NCBI RefSeq assembly: GCF_937910895.1
Contig: NZ_CALEMI010000040.1
Location: 1-64,000, forward strand
Reading direction: 5' to 3'
DNA: 64,000 nucleotides
DNA from: an uncultured Dokdonia sp.
GTDB taxonomy: Bacteria; Bacteroidota; Bacteroidia; Flavobacteriales; Flavobacteriaceae
A program made the translations under genes and the position numbers. This document shows positions 8,778 to 17,915 of this stretch, in pieces; position 1 is the stretch's first letter; each line of letters starts with the position of its first letter. A model generated the notes under the pieces. The model was not told the DNA's origin. It was given only the letters and a program-made list of their open reading frames with translations, and did not search any database.

Positions 8778-8799
8778 GGAAAAAAAATCAATGACATTT

Positions 8800-9645
8800 A
8801 TGAAAAAAATATACGGTTTCTTATTCCTATTCCTCTCTCTATATACGTTCAGTATAGCACAACAAAACGAAACCATCGCCACCCTAAAAACAGTACCTTT
8901 TACGATAGGCGAAACCCGTACTTTTTATTCCAGCGAACTTGAAGAAAACAGAACCATAAACGTATACCTACCACTTTCTTATGATAAAAAAAAGGAAGCT
9001 TCCTATCCAGTGATCTATTTATTGGATGGTAGCAAAGACGAGGATTTTATACATATCGCGGGAATCGTACAATTTGGAAATTTCCCATGGATTGATATGC
9101 TTCCCGAGTCTATTGTAATAGGAATCAGCAACGTAGATCGAAAACGAGATTTTACCTACCCAACTACCAATACAAAAGACAAGGAAGATTTTCCTACCAC
9201 AGGAGGTTCGGCAGCCTTTATTTCGTTTTTGGAAAAAGAGTTACAATCCTACGTCGCAAATACGTATCGCGTGACAGAAGAACGTACTTTAATTGGACAA
9301 TCCTTAGGTGGATTACTCGCTACCGAAATTCTTTGGAAACAACCCACGCTTTTCTCTAATTATATTATCGTGAGCCCAAGTTTATGGTGGGATGACAACT
9401 CATTACTGCCTAAAGAACGCGCACCAATCACATCGCCTACAAAAGTATATGTGGCGGTGGGAAAAGAAGGTCCATACATGGAAAGTGCTGCATTTAGCTT
9501 GATAGGTGCTTTGAAAGAAGATCGGCAGATTACATCAAGTTTTACCTATTTTAATGGACAAGATCATTCCAATATTTTGCATAAAGCAGTATATGAGGCT
9601 TTTGTTAATTTTTATACGGTAGAGGAAGAAGATGGAAAAGAATGA
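8800..9645 (+). CDS. Secreted putative esterase (esterase D / IroE-like alpha/beta hydrolase)
   Basis: About 281 aa from the ATG at 8800 (the ORF track starts three codons earlier). The start is followed by a signal peptide ending near FSIAQ. The alpha/beta-hydrolase fold shows NVYLPLSYD, YPVIYLLDGS, the nucleophile elbow GQSLGG (Ser near residue 171) and SPSLWWDD. A late H in GQDHSNILH is the probable catalytic His. This matches the putative-esterase family that includes siderophore esterases. The substrate is unknown and no siderophore genes are adjacent. Periplasmic or exported. The divergent neighbour is pyrD. Confidence 0.85.
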   Translation: MKKIYGFLFLFLSLYTFSIAQQNETIATLKTVPFTIGETRTFYSSELEENRTINVYLPLSYDKKKEASYPVIYLLDGSKDEDFIHIAGIVQFGNFPWIDMLPESIVIGISNVDRKRDFTYPTTNTKDKEDFPTTGGSAAFISFLEKELQSYVANTYRVTEERTLIGQSLGGLLATEILWKQPTLFSNYIIVSPSLWWDDNSLLPKERAPITSPTKVYVAVGKEGPYMESAAFSLIGALKEDRQITSSFTYFNGQDHSNILHKAVYEAFVNFYTVEEEDGKE

Positions 9646-9858
9646 GATCGCTTTCGCGAAAGCGTGGAAAAGAGAGAACATAGTTGGGAGTTGGATTTTT
9701 TTTTGAAAAGAGAGAAGAGATGAAGGAAAAGAGACTGGATGCTAGATGAGGGAAGTGGAAAGTTCTTTTTGTGATTTGAGATTTGGAACTTGTTTTAGAA
9801 AAATAATATAAATAAGAAAGCGGGATGAGATTTCCGCCTTCGCGGAAATGAAAATAGT
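9646..9858. repeat. Dispersed purine-rich repeat with a GCTTTCGCGAAAGC copy at its left end
   Basis: The 14-bp palindrome is at 9650-9663. The following purine-rich text (GAAAAGAGAGAAGAGATGAA, AGAGACTGGATGCT) read on the other strand resembles the intergenic pyrimidine-rich text at about 18300-18440 and 33290-33600. A diverged palindrome (TTTCCGCCTTCGCGGAAA) lies at 9829-9846. The ORFs proposed here on the minus strand are shadows. Confidence 0.6.
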
Positions 9859-11100
9859 ATGATTGATAAACAAGCATTGATAGATCGTTTTGTAAGTTAT
9901 GTAACGATAGATACGGAAAGTGATCCGAATAGTGATACCACGCCTAGTTCTGAAAAGCAATGGGATCTGGCGCGTAAGTTGGCGGGTGAATTAGAAGCTA
10001 TGGGGATGACAGATGTTACTATAGATGAGAATGCCTATATCATGGCTACACTTCCTTCTAATGTGGCTCACAAAGTGCCAACGATTGGTTTTGTATCACA
10101 CTTTGATACGACGCCTGATTTTACAGGAAAAGATGTAAAACCTCAAATTATAGAAAATTATGACGGTGGTAATATTGTTCTTAATAAGGAGCAAAATATC
10201 ATATTATCTCCAGATTATTTTGATGATCTTCTCCAATACAAAGGACAAACTATTATCACAACAGACGGAACTACTTTATTAGGCGCCGATGATAAAGCGG
10301 GGATTACAGAAATTATGGAAGCGATGCAATACCTATTGGCGCATCCAGAAATTAAACACGGAACTATACGCGTTGGCTTTACTCCTGATGAAGAGATTGG
10401 TCGTGGGGCGCATAAATTTGATGTAGAAAAATTTGGCGCTGACTGGGCATACACCATGGACGGAAGTCAGATAGGTGAGCTAGAATATGAGAACTTTAAT
10501 GCGGCAGGTGCCGTCGTGACCATAGAAGGTAAAATTGTACACCCAGGCTATGCTAAGGGAAAGATGGTCAATAGTATGTATATCGCAACAGATTATATCA
10601 ACTCATTACCCAGATTTGAAACCCCCGAACATACAGAAGGTCGTGAAGGGTTCTTTCATTTGTATAGTATCGAAGGTGGTGTAGATAGCACAAAACTAGA
10701 ATACATTATAAGAGATCACGATAAAAACCATTTTGAAGCACGTAAGGCAATGATGGTACAATTGGCTAACGAACTTAATGAACAACTAGAAAAGGAACTA
10801 GTCACTGTAACGATGAAAGATCAATATTTCAATATGCGAGAAAAAGTAGAACCTGTCATGCATATTGTAGATATTGCTGAAGAAGCCATGAAGGCGCTTG
10901 GTATCCGACCGCTTATAAAACCTATTCGCGGAGGTACTGATGGATCTCAACTTTCTTTTATGGGATTACCTTGTCCCAATATCTTTGCTGGCGGTCATAA
11001 TTTTCATGGACGCTATGAGTATGTGCCTGTAGAAAGTATGATGCGGGCTGTAGAAGTGATTGTAAAGATTGCTGAGATTACGGCTCAGAGAGAACAATAA
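9859..11100 (+). CDS. pepT: Peptidase T (tripeptide aminopeptidase)
   Basis: Removes the N-terminal residue from tripeptides in the cytosol; M20 family with two zinc ions. 413 aa, close to the usual 408. Metal and catalytic motifs are all present: HFDTTPDF (His/Asp), [10 protein letters not shown] (bridging Asp), PDEEIGRG (catalytic Glu and Glu ligand), [19 protein letters not shown] (Asp) and [13 protein letters not shown] (last His). The dimerisation domain sits between them. It is a single gene, followed by a very strong bidirectional-looking terminator. Start at ATG 9859, just after a purine-rich repeat. Confidence 0.96.
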   Translation: MIDKQALIDRFVSYVTIDTESDPNSDTTPSSEKQWDLARKLAGELEAMGMTDVTIDENAYIMATLPSNVAHKVPTIGFVSHFDTTPDFTGKDVKPQIIENYDGGNIVLNKEQNIILSPDYFDDLLQYKGQTIITTDGTTLLGADDKAGITEIMEAMQYLLAHPEIKHGTIRVGFTPDEEIGRGAHKFDVEKFGADWAYTMDGSQIGELEYENFNAAGAVVTIEGKIVHPGYAKGKMVNSMYIATDYINSLPRFETPEHTEGREGFFHLYSIEGGVDSTKLEYIIRDHDKNHFEARKAMMVQLANELNEQLEKELVTVTMKDQYFNMREKVEPVMHIVDIAEEAMKALGIRPLIKPIRGGTDGSQLSFMGLPCPNIFAGGHNFHGRYEYVPVESMMRAVEVIVKIAEITAQREQ

Positions 11101-11115
11101 TATCCCTATTCTATA

Positions 11116-11157
11116 TAATTTAACAAAGCAGTCTTAAAAGACTGCTTTGTTAAATTA
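11116..11157. terminator. Perfect 20-bp inverted repeat, terminator-like, after pepT
   Basis: TAATTTAACAAAGCAGTCTT and its exact reverse complement are separated by AA. The stem is GC-rich near the loop with A/T-rich arms, so it could terminate transcription in both directions. Nothing else is evident in the 225-bp gap. Confidence 0.75.
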
Positions 11158-11376
11158 TACTATTAAGTCAATATATTAGTTATAAAGGAATACTGTTTAA
11201 AACAGCGCTTACTTTATAAAATCATGTTAATCTTAGGTTAAGCTATAGCTATAAGAAGCAACCTTTTTACAATCTTTGACTCTATAGAATATATTAATTA
11301 AAACTACAATACTAAAAGATAGTAGATGTGTTTAAAAAAGTACATTTTTAGAATACTATCACTAACAACAATCCTT

Positions 11377-11949
11377 ATGAAAAACAAGATCACATTTTTA
11401 TTCTTAGCTATTACTACTATTGCTTTTGCACAAGAAGATGCAGATGATCAACCTGTAAATCTTAATGAGATCAATAACAAAAAACATGAGTTTCGTATAG
11501 ATGTTCTAGAAAGTCTTGCTTTACCCGCTTTAGATATTAGTTATGAATACGTTCTGAGTAAATATTCAGGAGTCGGAGCGAGTATCAATATTAATTTTCA
11601 GGATGAAGATTCTGATTTTAGACAAGAATTTGCATTTACACCTTACTACAGACAATATTTCTTTAATAAAAAAGACTATGGAGCTAGAGGCTTTTTTGCC
11701 GAAGGTCTATTACAATATGCAACTGGAGAAAATGGAGATTTTCTATTTGGAGAAGATGGACTTGATGAATCAGAAAGAGGCACTTGGAATAAGTTTGGAG
11801 TAGGAGTTGCTATAGGTCAGAAATGGGTGAGTCGAAATGGTTTTGTTATAGAATTATCTTTAGGAGGGGGTCGTTACCTAGGAGGTGATGATCGCTTCTC
11901 ACCCGAAGGATTCTTTAGAGGAGGCATTTCTTTTGGATATCGATTTTAA
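11377..11949 (+). CDS. Outer-membrane beta-barrel protein
   Basis: 190 aa from the ATG at 11377; the ORF-track start 17 codons earlier precedes the signal peptide MKNKITFLFLAITTIAFAQ, so I prefer the internal start. The mature protein alternates hydrophobic and polar residues in strands (LDISYEYVLSKYSGVGASININF, FAFTPYYRQYFF, GFFAEGLLQYA, GVGVAIGQKWVSRNGFVIELSLGGGRYLGG) and ends in GISFGYRF. A C-terminal aromatic is the outer-membrane insertion signal. It resembles DUF3575-type small barrels. No partner genes are adjacent. Role unknown. Confidence 0.75.
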   Translation: MKNKITFLFLAITTIAFAQEDADDQPVNLNEINNKKHEFRIDVLESLALPALDISYEYVLSKYSGVGASININFQDEDSDFRQEFAFTPYYRQYFFNKKDYGARGFFAEGLLQYATGENGDFLFGEDGLDESERGTWNKFGVGVAIGQKWVSRNGFVIELSLGGGRYLGGDDRFSPEGFFRGGISFGYRF

Positions 11950-11977
11950 TTAAAAATACATCTATTATATAACATAG

Positions 11978-12009
11978 AGAGCTGCCTTTTTAAGGTAGCT
12001 CTTTTTTTT
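11978..12009 (+). terminator. Rho-independent terminator
   Basis: AGAGCTGCC pairs with GGTAGCTCT (one G-U), followed by a run of eight T. It ends the beta-barrel gene transcript. Confidence 0.85.
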
Positions 12010-12074
12010 GATGCCAATAGTTCCAATACGCAATTTCAAAATTTATAAAAAAGAAGCAAATTTGCGCTCCTTGC

Positions 12075-12143
12075 CTACACAATTGTGTAGTTCATCGATA
12101 AAAAAGATAATTAAAATTATCGACGAATCGATGAACTACACAA
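12075..12143. repeat. Composite palindrome (CTACACAATTGTGTAG plus a 17-bp inverted repeat)
   Basis: CTACACAATTGTGTAG at 12075-12090 is a perfect 16-bp palindrome. Its right half begins TTGTGTAGTTCATCGAT (12083-12099), which is repeated in exact inverted form at 12127-12143, enclosing 27 AT-rich bases that contain a further CGATAA/TTATCG pair. This is too elaborate for a simple terminator and is 110 bp before the LRR gene. It could be a small palindromic mobile repeat or an operator. Confidence 0.75.
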
Positions 12144-12254
12144 AATTCTGTTGTAAATGTTAAAATATCGAGTATTTGATCGAAAAAATCAATCCCTTCA
12201 TCGTTGGCTTTAAGATTCTAATTAAATTAGTACCACCCAAATCAAGCAACCAAT

Positions 12255-13013
12255 ATGAAAATTTTTACTCCTCTAGCCTTAGCGCTATTTATTTCTTTCA
12301 GTTCTTTTGCTCAAATTTCTAACGCTGAAAAACAAGCTTTAGTTGACCTTTACTCACAAACAAATGGTGACTCTTGGACAAATTCTTGGGATTTACAACA
12401 ATCTCCAAAATCCTGGAAAGGTGTTGTTGTTGTTAATGATAAAGTCATTGCATTAACACTTACTGATAATAACTTAACAGGTACACTACCCGAAAGTATT
12501 GGAAACCTAACCAACCTTAAGGTTTTAAATCTTCATAAAAATAATATAGAAGGAACGATTCCTGAATCTATAACCGCTATTACAGGATTAAAAGTGTTAA
12601 ACATCTCTTTTAATAAATTAGAAGGTTCACTTCCTTCTAGGCTAACAAACCTTGCTAGTTTAGAGTATTTGGATTTATTCTTTAATAATTTAACGGGAAC
12701 GTTACCACAAGACTTAGGTAATTTAACAAATCTTAAAAGATTAAGTTTATATAGCAACAACTTTGGAGGTCAGCTTCCATCATCTATTGAGAATCTTGAA
12801 AAATTACTAGATATACAAATTAGTAGCAACCAATTTGAAGGAGAGTTACCTGTAGGTATTGCTTCTTTAAATTCGCTTAAAAGGCTAAGTATTTTTGACA
12901 ATAATTTTTCTGGAGAATTTCCAGAAGTAATTAATACGTTGGAACTTCAAGAACTTGCATACCAAAACAACAAATTCAATTCGGTAGCAGTAGTTGCTAT
13001 CAGCGATAAATAA
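12255..13013 (+). CDS. Secreted leucine-rich-repeat protein
   Basis: 252 aa with signal peptide (PLALALFISFSSFAQ). An N-terminal cap (AEKQALVDLYSQTNGDSWTNSWD) precedes about six 24-residue plant-type LRR units of the form NLTNLKVLNLHKNNIEGTIP. Such proteins in Flavobacteriaceae are secreted binding proteins, often linked to larger surface proteins. This one has no visible T9SS C-terminal domain, no lipobox and no enzyme domain, so it may work as a soluble ligand-binding module. A terminator follows at 13078. Confidence 0.88.
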   Translation: MKIFTPLALALFISFSSFAQISNAEKQALVDLYSQTNGDSWTNSWDLQQSPKSWKGVVVVNDKVIALTLTDNNLTGTLPESIGNLTNLKVLNLHKNNIEGTIPESITAITGLKVLNISFNKLEGSLPSRLTNLASLEYLDLFFNNLTGTLPQDLGNLTNLKRLSLYSNNFGGQLPSSIENLEKLLDIQISSNQFEGELPVGIASLNSLKRLSIFDNNFSGEFPEVINTLELQELAYQNNKFNSVAVVAISDK

Positions 13014-13077
13014 ATTACAGTCATATACTAGTCGTAAGCTAGTGTATTTACCCCAAATCTTTATTAGATTTAGTTAA

Positions 13078-13100
13078 GAGCCTCTTTTTAGAGGCTTTTT
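13078..13100. terminator. Terminator between convergent LRR and YciO-like genes
   Basis: GCCTCT pairs with AGAGGC around TTTT, followed by TTTTT. It serves the LRR gene on the plus strand. Confidence 0.75.
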
Positions 13101-13121
13101 CTATGTTTAAAAATGAAGGAT

Positions 13122-13739
13122 TTATATTTCTAAACTCCCTTTTCCTTCTCGTATCAAGATAGGCTCTGCTCCTGTAAGATCAATCACTGTAGACGGTACA
13201 TTGTCACCATAACCACCATCTACAACCACATCCACAAGATGTCCCCATTTCTCATAAATAAGTTCAGGGTCGGTCATATATTCTATCACCTCATCTTCAT
13301 CATAAATAGAGGTAGATACAATCGGATTTCCTAAAACGTCAATAATGGTACTAGTAATTAAGTTATCAGGAACTCGGATGCCCACTTCTTTTTTCTTTTT
13401 AAAAACGGTAGGTAAATTGTTATTTCCGGGTAGTATAAATGTGTACGGGCCTGGCAACGCTCTTTTTAGAAGCTTAAACGTAGCGGTATCTATTTGTTTT
13501 ACATAATCAGAAAGATTGCTTAAATCTTTGCACACAAAAGAAAAGTTTGCCTTCGCAAGTTTGACGCCTTTAATTTTTGCCACGCGTTCTAAAGCTCGGT
13601 TATTTGTGATATCACACCCTAAAGCATACACCGTATCACTAGGATAGATAATTAAACCTCCATCTCGTACAATAGAAACAATACGCTCTATATCCTTCGG
13701 ATTAGGATTCTCTTCATATATTTTAATGAATTCTGCCAT
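13122..13739 (-). CDS. YrdC/Sua5-fold protein of the YciO subfamily
   Basis: 205 aa with the YrdC dsRNA/nucleotide-binding fold: IVRDGGLIIYPSDTVYALGCDI, FSFVCKDLSNLSDYV, LPGPYTFILPG, VGIRVPDN, STSIYDEDE, STVIDLTG and a final VREG-like LIREGKG. The STS-plus-acidic block in place of the STSANISG of TsaC, and the overall order, follow Escherichia coli YciO more closely than TsaC. The window also has a true TsaC-like gene at 51193, which supports a different or backup role for this one. YciO itself has no settled function. Cytosolic; single gene. Confidence 0.8.
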   Translation of the reverse strand: MAEFIKIYEENPNPKDIERIVSIVRDGGLIIYPSDTVYALGCDITNNRALERVAKIKGVKLAKANFSFVCKDLSNLSDYVKQIDTATFKLLKRALPGPYTFILPGNNNLPTVFKKKKEVGIRVPDNLITSTIIDVLGNPIVSTSIYDEDEVIEYMTDPELIYEKWGHLVDVVVDGGYGDNVPSTVIDLTGAEPILIREGKGSLEI

Positions 13740-13809
13740 ATAGCTAGGTAACGTTATTTACTATAAGTCAGTTGCTTGGATAAGCAATGACTTACAGTAC
13801 TATTCTATT

Positions 13810-14319
13810 TTATTTTTTTAATTTGAAATATCTATGTTCGTCACAAATTTGATCATTCTTAAAAATTGCTTTTTTGAATACACCTTCTTTTTCATATCCA
13901 TTTTTCTCAAGTACTTTCATAGAAGCCACATTGAATTCAAATACACCCGAATAAATTCTAACGAGGTTAAGTTCTTCAAATCCATACGTAGTTATTAATG
14001 CTACCGCTTCTGTTGCAATTCCTTTTCCCCAATAAGGTTCTCCTAACCAATATCCAATTTCTGCTGATTTTTTATAAACATCTTCTTGTAGCACTAATCC
14101 AATGACTCCGCAAATTTCTCCTTGGTATTCAATTCCAAAACTTTGTTTAGGATTTTCGTTATTGGTTAGGGTTATAAAAAATTCTGCATCAGTTTTATCG
14201 TAAGGATTAGGTATATAATCTCTTAAATTATTCCACACTTTTCTATTATTAGCAAGTTTCGCTAATTGTGATGTATCGGATACTTTGAGTGATCTTATTT
14301 TAATTTTTGGATTGCTCAA
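13810..14319 (-). CDS. GNAT-family acetyltransferase (RimJ/RimL type)
   Basis: 169 aa. The GNAT core is visible: IGYWLGEPYWGKGIATEAV (the acetyl-CoA pyrophosphate loop xGKGIATEA), followed by ALITTYGFEELNLVRIYSGVFEFNVASMKVLEKNGYEKEGVFKKA, the common N.aS..vleK.GF.kEG pattern of RimJ/RimL-like enzymes. It transfers acetyl from CoA to an amine, but whether the target is a ribosomal protein N-terminus or a small molecule cannot be told. Cytosolic. It lies 70 bases upstream of the YciO-like gene on the same strand. Confidence 0.88.
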   Translation of the reverse strand: MSNPKIKIRSLKVSDTSQLAKLANNRKVWNNLRDYIPNPYDKTDAEFFITLTNNENPKQSFGIEYQGEICGVIGLVLQEDVYKKSAEIGYWLGEPYWGKGIATEAVALITTYGFEELNLVRIYSGVFEFNVASMKVLEKNGYEKEGVFKKAIFKNDQICDEHRYFKLKK

Positions 14320-14378
14320 TTATGTTCGATTTTCAAATGACATATAACCATCAAGTAAAGTTATGAAAAAAGTGGTAC

Positions 14379-14392
14379 GCTTTCGCGAAAGC
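14379..14392. repeat. GCTTTCGCGAAAGC palindrome inside a longer near-repeat
   Basis: The palindrome is extended to TACGCTTTCGCGAAAGCGTA (20 bp, perfect). It is followed by TAAAGTATCATAAAAAATA, which is nearly repeated after the copy at 14519, so the two copies are about 140 bp apart as part of a longer repeat. Confidence 0.9.
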
Positions 14393-14518
14393 GTATAAAG
14401 TATCATAAAAAATACATAATACGTGTTCTTCATTATGAAACAGATACTGTAGAAAATAGTTGAAATTTTCAATTTTCATCTCAAACCTAAAGGAAAACTG
14501 AAAAATTCACAGATAATT

Positions 14519-14532
14519 ACTTTCGCGAAAGC
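14519..14532. repeat. Diverged copy of the palindrome (ACTTTCGCGAAAGC)
   Basis: Differs from the 14-mer at one position. The following GTATAAAACATCTTAAAAAA parallels the text after 14392. Nothing else is evident in the 14320-14590 gap. Confidence 0.8.
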
Positions 14533-14665
14533 GTATAAAACATCTTAAAAAATATATTTTATATTTTCTCACTAAAAAGAGGTACACTAATTGATGAAGG
14601 ATAGAAATCGTCTCTACGAAACATACGTAAAGCATCCATCCCAACGTTATACTAAAAAACTAGCT

Positions 14666-15574
14666 ATGAAATATTTGCAAATCCTTTTAATTACAATTAG
14701 TTTTTCTATACTCTTTTCTAGCTGTTCATCTTCAGATGATCAGATCCTAACAGATGATACTACCGTCATTATTGATGCTTCCTTAGAAGCAGCAGTCTTG
14801 ACAAATGTTTCTTATGGTGATAATTCGCAACAAGTGTATGATCTCTATTTGCCTGAAGGAAGAACAACTGAGACCACAAAAGTAATTGTACTGATACACG
14901 GCGGTGGCTGGACTTCTGGAGACAAAAGTGATATGGCAGCATCGGTTGCTTTTATACAAACGTTTCATCCAGATCACGCGATTGTGAATGTCAATTATGT
15001 ATTAGCATCATTCCCAAATACACCTGCGTTTCCAAATCAATATTTTGATATACGTTCCATCATTAATCAGGTTACAGCACAAAGCGAAGAATTACAAATA
15101 CTACCCGAATTTGGAATGATCGGCGTGAGTGCTGGAGCGCATCTGGCAATGATGTATGATTATGTATACGATATGAATGACCAAGTAAAATTTGTGATTA
15201 ATATTGTAGGTCCTAGTGATTTTACAGATCCTTTTTATGCAGATGATCCTGACTTTGCGCTAGCCTTAGACTTTTTTGTAGATGAAAATCAGTATCCATC
15301 AGGTACCGATTATGCATTTGTAAATAGTCCTGCATTGGTAGCAACTGATAACAGTAGTCCTACCCTACTCTTTTACGGGAATCAAGACCCGCTAGTACCC
15401 CTTACCAACGGAACACGATTAGACAGTCGATTAAATACAGTCAATGTACCTCACCTATTTACCGTATATCAAGGCGGACATGGAAATGACTGGAGTGAGG
15501 AAAGCAACTTAGATCTAGCACTAAAATCAAGTCAATATATCGAAACTTATCTCCCGATCCCTATTATTCAATAA
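14666..15574 (+). CDS. Lipoprotein alpha/beta hydrolase (carboxylesterase-like)
   Basis: About 302 aa from the ATG at 14666, chosen because it starts a lipoprotein signal (MKYLQILLITISFSILFSSC, lipobox FSSC); the ORF-track start adds 25 unlikely residues. Hydrolase motifs are the oxyanion-hole block LIHGGGWTSGDKSD, the nucleophile GVSAGAHLAM, and the late GNQDPLVPL and GGHGNDW that supply Asp and His. This is the hormone-sensitive-lipase/BD-FAE-like class, often acting on carbohydrate esters or short acyl esters. It is envelope-attached. Its 3' end overlaps the convergent helicase gene by 11 bases. Confidence 0.87.
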   Translation: MKYLQILLITISFSILFSSCSSSDDQILTDDTTVIIDASLEAAVLTNVSYGDNSQQVYDLYLPEGRTTETTKVIVLIHGGGWTSGDKSDMAASVAFIQTFHPDHAIVNVNYVLASFPNTPAFPNQYFDIRSIINQVTAQSEELQILPEFGMIGVSAGAHLAMMYDYVYDMNDQVKFVINIVGPSDFTDPFYADDPDFALALDFFVDENQYPSGTDYAFVNSPALVATDNSSPTLLFYGNQDPLVPLTNGTRLDSRLNTVNVPHLFTVYQGGHGNDWSEESNLDLALKSSQYIETYLPIPIIQ

Positions 15575-17903
15575 TCTTAAGTTTGGCAAAACGTAATAGT
15601 AGTTTTTTTAAGCCACCGTTTTCAAAGTTGATTTCGGCTTTTTGATCCATTCCTTTTCCTTCTAGACCTTCTACAATACCACGTCCAAACCGAATGTGCT
15701 CTACAATAGCACCTTTTTCTAAAGCACCCACTACGCTAGATCCTGACACATCAGAAGCATCCGTAGGTTTGATCTTACGCAATTTACGCAACTGATCTCC
15801 TGTAGGCGTTCCTACGCTTGGCGGAGCGCCGCTGACAGGTTTTTTTAAACGTAATTTACTCTTATCTACATCGCCAAAAATATCGGTATCCATTAAAGGC
15901 TTATAGCGATACGTTTGCATAGGCGTTTGATAATCTAAATACGCATCATCAATCTCTTCTATAAACCGACTAGGCTCTGCTTCTACTAGTTTTCCCCATC
16001 GATACCGAGACTCTGCATAGGTAAGATAGGCTTGCTTTTCAGCTCGGGTCAATGCCACGTAAAAAAGACGCCGTTCTTCTTCGAGTTCGCTACGTGTATT
16101 CATACTCATCGCACTTGGAAACAAATCTTCCTCCATCCCGACGATATACACAAATGGAAATTCCAATCCTTTGGCTAAATGAATGGTCATTAACGCAACG
16201 CGATCTTCATCGCCTTTATCATTATCCATATCAGTAGCGAGCGCTACATCTTCCATAAACTCGGCTAATGATCCTGTGGTATCGGCAAGTTGTTTTTGCT
16301 CTTCCACAAAATCACGCATTCCATTCAAAAGCTCTTCTATATTTTCTATACGTGCCACTCCTTCTGGAGTTCCGTCTTTTTTGAGTTCTTGTAGTAAGCC
16401 TGTCTTTTTAGCAACCAATTCAGCTACCTCAAAAGCATCACTTCCTTCATTAAAGATTTGAAAGCTTTTGATCATGGTAACAAAATTTGCCAACTTGGTT
16501 TGCGTCCCACGGTTGATATTCATGGAGCCACCTAACTGTTCTATCTTTTCCATCACCTCAAAAATAGAACGCCCATAATGCTTGGCAGCGACGATGAGTT
16601 TATCGATGGTCGTACCGCCAATCCCACGTGCAGGATAATTGACCACACGCTTCAACGCTTCTTCATCCTTGGGATTAATTATCAAACGCAAATACGAAAG
16701 TACATCCTTAATCTCTTTACGTTGATAAAAAGATAGTCCGCCATAAATCCGATACGGGATATCGCGTTTACGCAACGCGTCTTCCATCGCACGCGATTGT
16801 GCGTTGGTACGATACAAAATTGCAAAATCACCATTCATTAATTGGTGATTCATTCTATTTTCAAAAATACTTGACGCTACATAACGCCCCTCTTCCCCAT
16901 CAGTAGGAGATCTGTGGACTACAATCTGGCCGCCATCATCATTAGACGTCCAAACCGTTTTATCCAGTCGGGTTTTATTTTTTTCGATCACAGAATTTGC
17001 CGCCTCTACAATATTCTTCGTAGACCGATAATTCTGCTCCAAACGATACATCGCTACATTGTCATAATCCTTTTGGAAGTTGAGAATATTATTAATATTT
17101 GCTCCTCTAAAAGCATAAATACTCTGAGAGTCATCTCCTACCACACAAATATTCTGAAACCGATCAGAAAGCGCTTTAACAATCAAATACTGACTGTGGT
17201 TGGTATCTTGGTACTCATCCACCAAGATATACTGAAAACGATTTTGATATTTTGCCAATACCTCTGGAAACCGATTTAAAAGTTCGTTAGTACGTAACAA
17301 CAGATCATCAAAATCCATCGCGCCTGCTTTAAAACAGCGGTCTACGTACTCTTTGTAAATCTCACCCATCCGCGGCCGTTTTGCCATCGCATCTGCTTCC
17401 ACCAAATCGGGATCATTAAAATAGGCACGAACCGTAATCAAACTATTCTTAAAAGAAGAAATTCGGTTTTGTACCTGTTTGTACTTATAAATATCTTTAT
17501 CAAGTTGCAATTCTTTAATAATTGAACTGATTAAGCGTTGCGAATCTTGCGTATCATAAATCGTGAAATTAGAGGGGAATCCAAGCTTATCAGCTTCAAA
17601 GCGGAGGATTTTAGCAAAAATGGAATGGAAGGTTCCCATCCACAAGTTTTTGGCTTCGCTACTTCCTACAATACTTGAAATTCGTTTTTTCATCTCACGC
17701 GCTGCCTTATTGGTAAACGTCAGAGACAAAATATTAAAGGCATCAACCCCTTGACTCATCAAATACGCAATCCGCATGGTAAGCACACGTGTCTTTCCAG
17801 ATCCCGCTCCCGCAATCACAATAAGTGCCCCATCTTTATGTAAAGTAGGCGCTCGTTGAGCTTCATTTAAGCCCTCAATATATACTTCTAGTTTAGAATC
17901 CAT
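15564..17903 (-). CDS. PcrA/UvrD-type superfamily 1 DNA helicase
   Basis: 779 aa from ATG at 17903 (MDSKLEVYIEGLNEAQRAP), the usual start context; the ORF track begins four codons earlier. All SF1A motifs are visible: LNEAQ (Q motif), AGAGSGKT (Walker A), DEYQDTN (motif II), GDDSQSIYAFRGA (III), QNYRST (IV), MTIHLAKGLEFPFVY (V), YVALTRAEKQAYL (VI). The C-terminal VEHIRFGRGIVEGLEGKGMDQ is the Tudor-like PcrA tail that contacts RNA polymerase. It unwinds DNA 3'-5' in repair and replication. Cytosolic. Gene symbol left open because pcrA and uvrD are used interchangeably. Confidence 0.95.
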   Translation of the reverse strand: MDSKLEVYIEGLNEAQRAPTLHKDGALIVIAGAGSGKTRVLTMRIAYLMSQGVDAFNILSLTFTNKAAREMKKRISSIVGSSEAKNLWMGTFHSIFAKILRFEADKLGFPSNFTIYDTQDSQRLISSIIKELQLDKDIYKYKQVQNRISSFKNSLITVRAYFNDPDLVEADAMAKRPRMGEIYKEYVDRCFKAGAMDFDDLLLRTNELLNRFPEVLAKYQNRFQYILVDEYQDTNHSQYLIVKALSDRFQNICVVGDDSQSIYAFRGANINNILNFQKDYDNVAMYRLEQNYRSTKNIVEAANSVIEKNKTRLDKTVWTSNDDGGQIVVHRSPTDGEEGRYVASSIFENRMNHQLMNGDFAILYRTNAQSRAMEDALRKRDIPYRIYGGLSFYQRKEIKDVLSYLRLIINPKDEEALKRVVNYPARGIGGTTIDKLIVAAKHYGRSIFEVMEKIEQLGGSMNINRGTQTKLANFVTMIKSFQIFNEGSDAFEVAELVAKKTGLLQELKKDGTPEGVARIENIEELLNGMRDFVEEQKQLADTTGSLAEFMEDVALATDMDNDKGDEDRVALMTIHLAKGLEFPFVYIVGMEEDLFPSAMSMNTRSELEEERRLFYVALTRAEKQAYLTYAESRYRWGKLVEAEPSRFIEEIDDAYLDYQTPMQTYRYKPLMDTDIFGDVDKSKLRLKKPVSGAPPSVGTPTGDQLRKLRKIKPTDASDVSGSSVVGALEKGAIVEHIRFGRGIVEGLEGKGMDQKAEINFENGGLKKLLLRFAKLKIIE

Positions 17904-17915
17904 AGCTATCCGCAA

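Noticed and set aside
8714-8797. Upstream start for pyrD in the ORF track
   Set aside because: Adds 28 residues across the palindrome and overlaps the divergent esterase gene; class 2 enzymes start at the [11 protein letters not shown] helix.
9605-9960. Overlapping minus ORFs between the esterase and pepT
   Set aside because: They cross the palindrome and purine-rich repeat and overlap the start of pepT.
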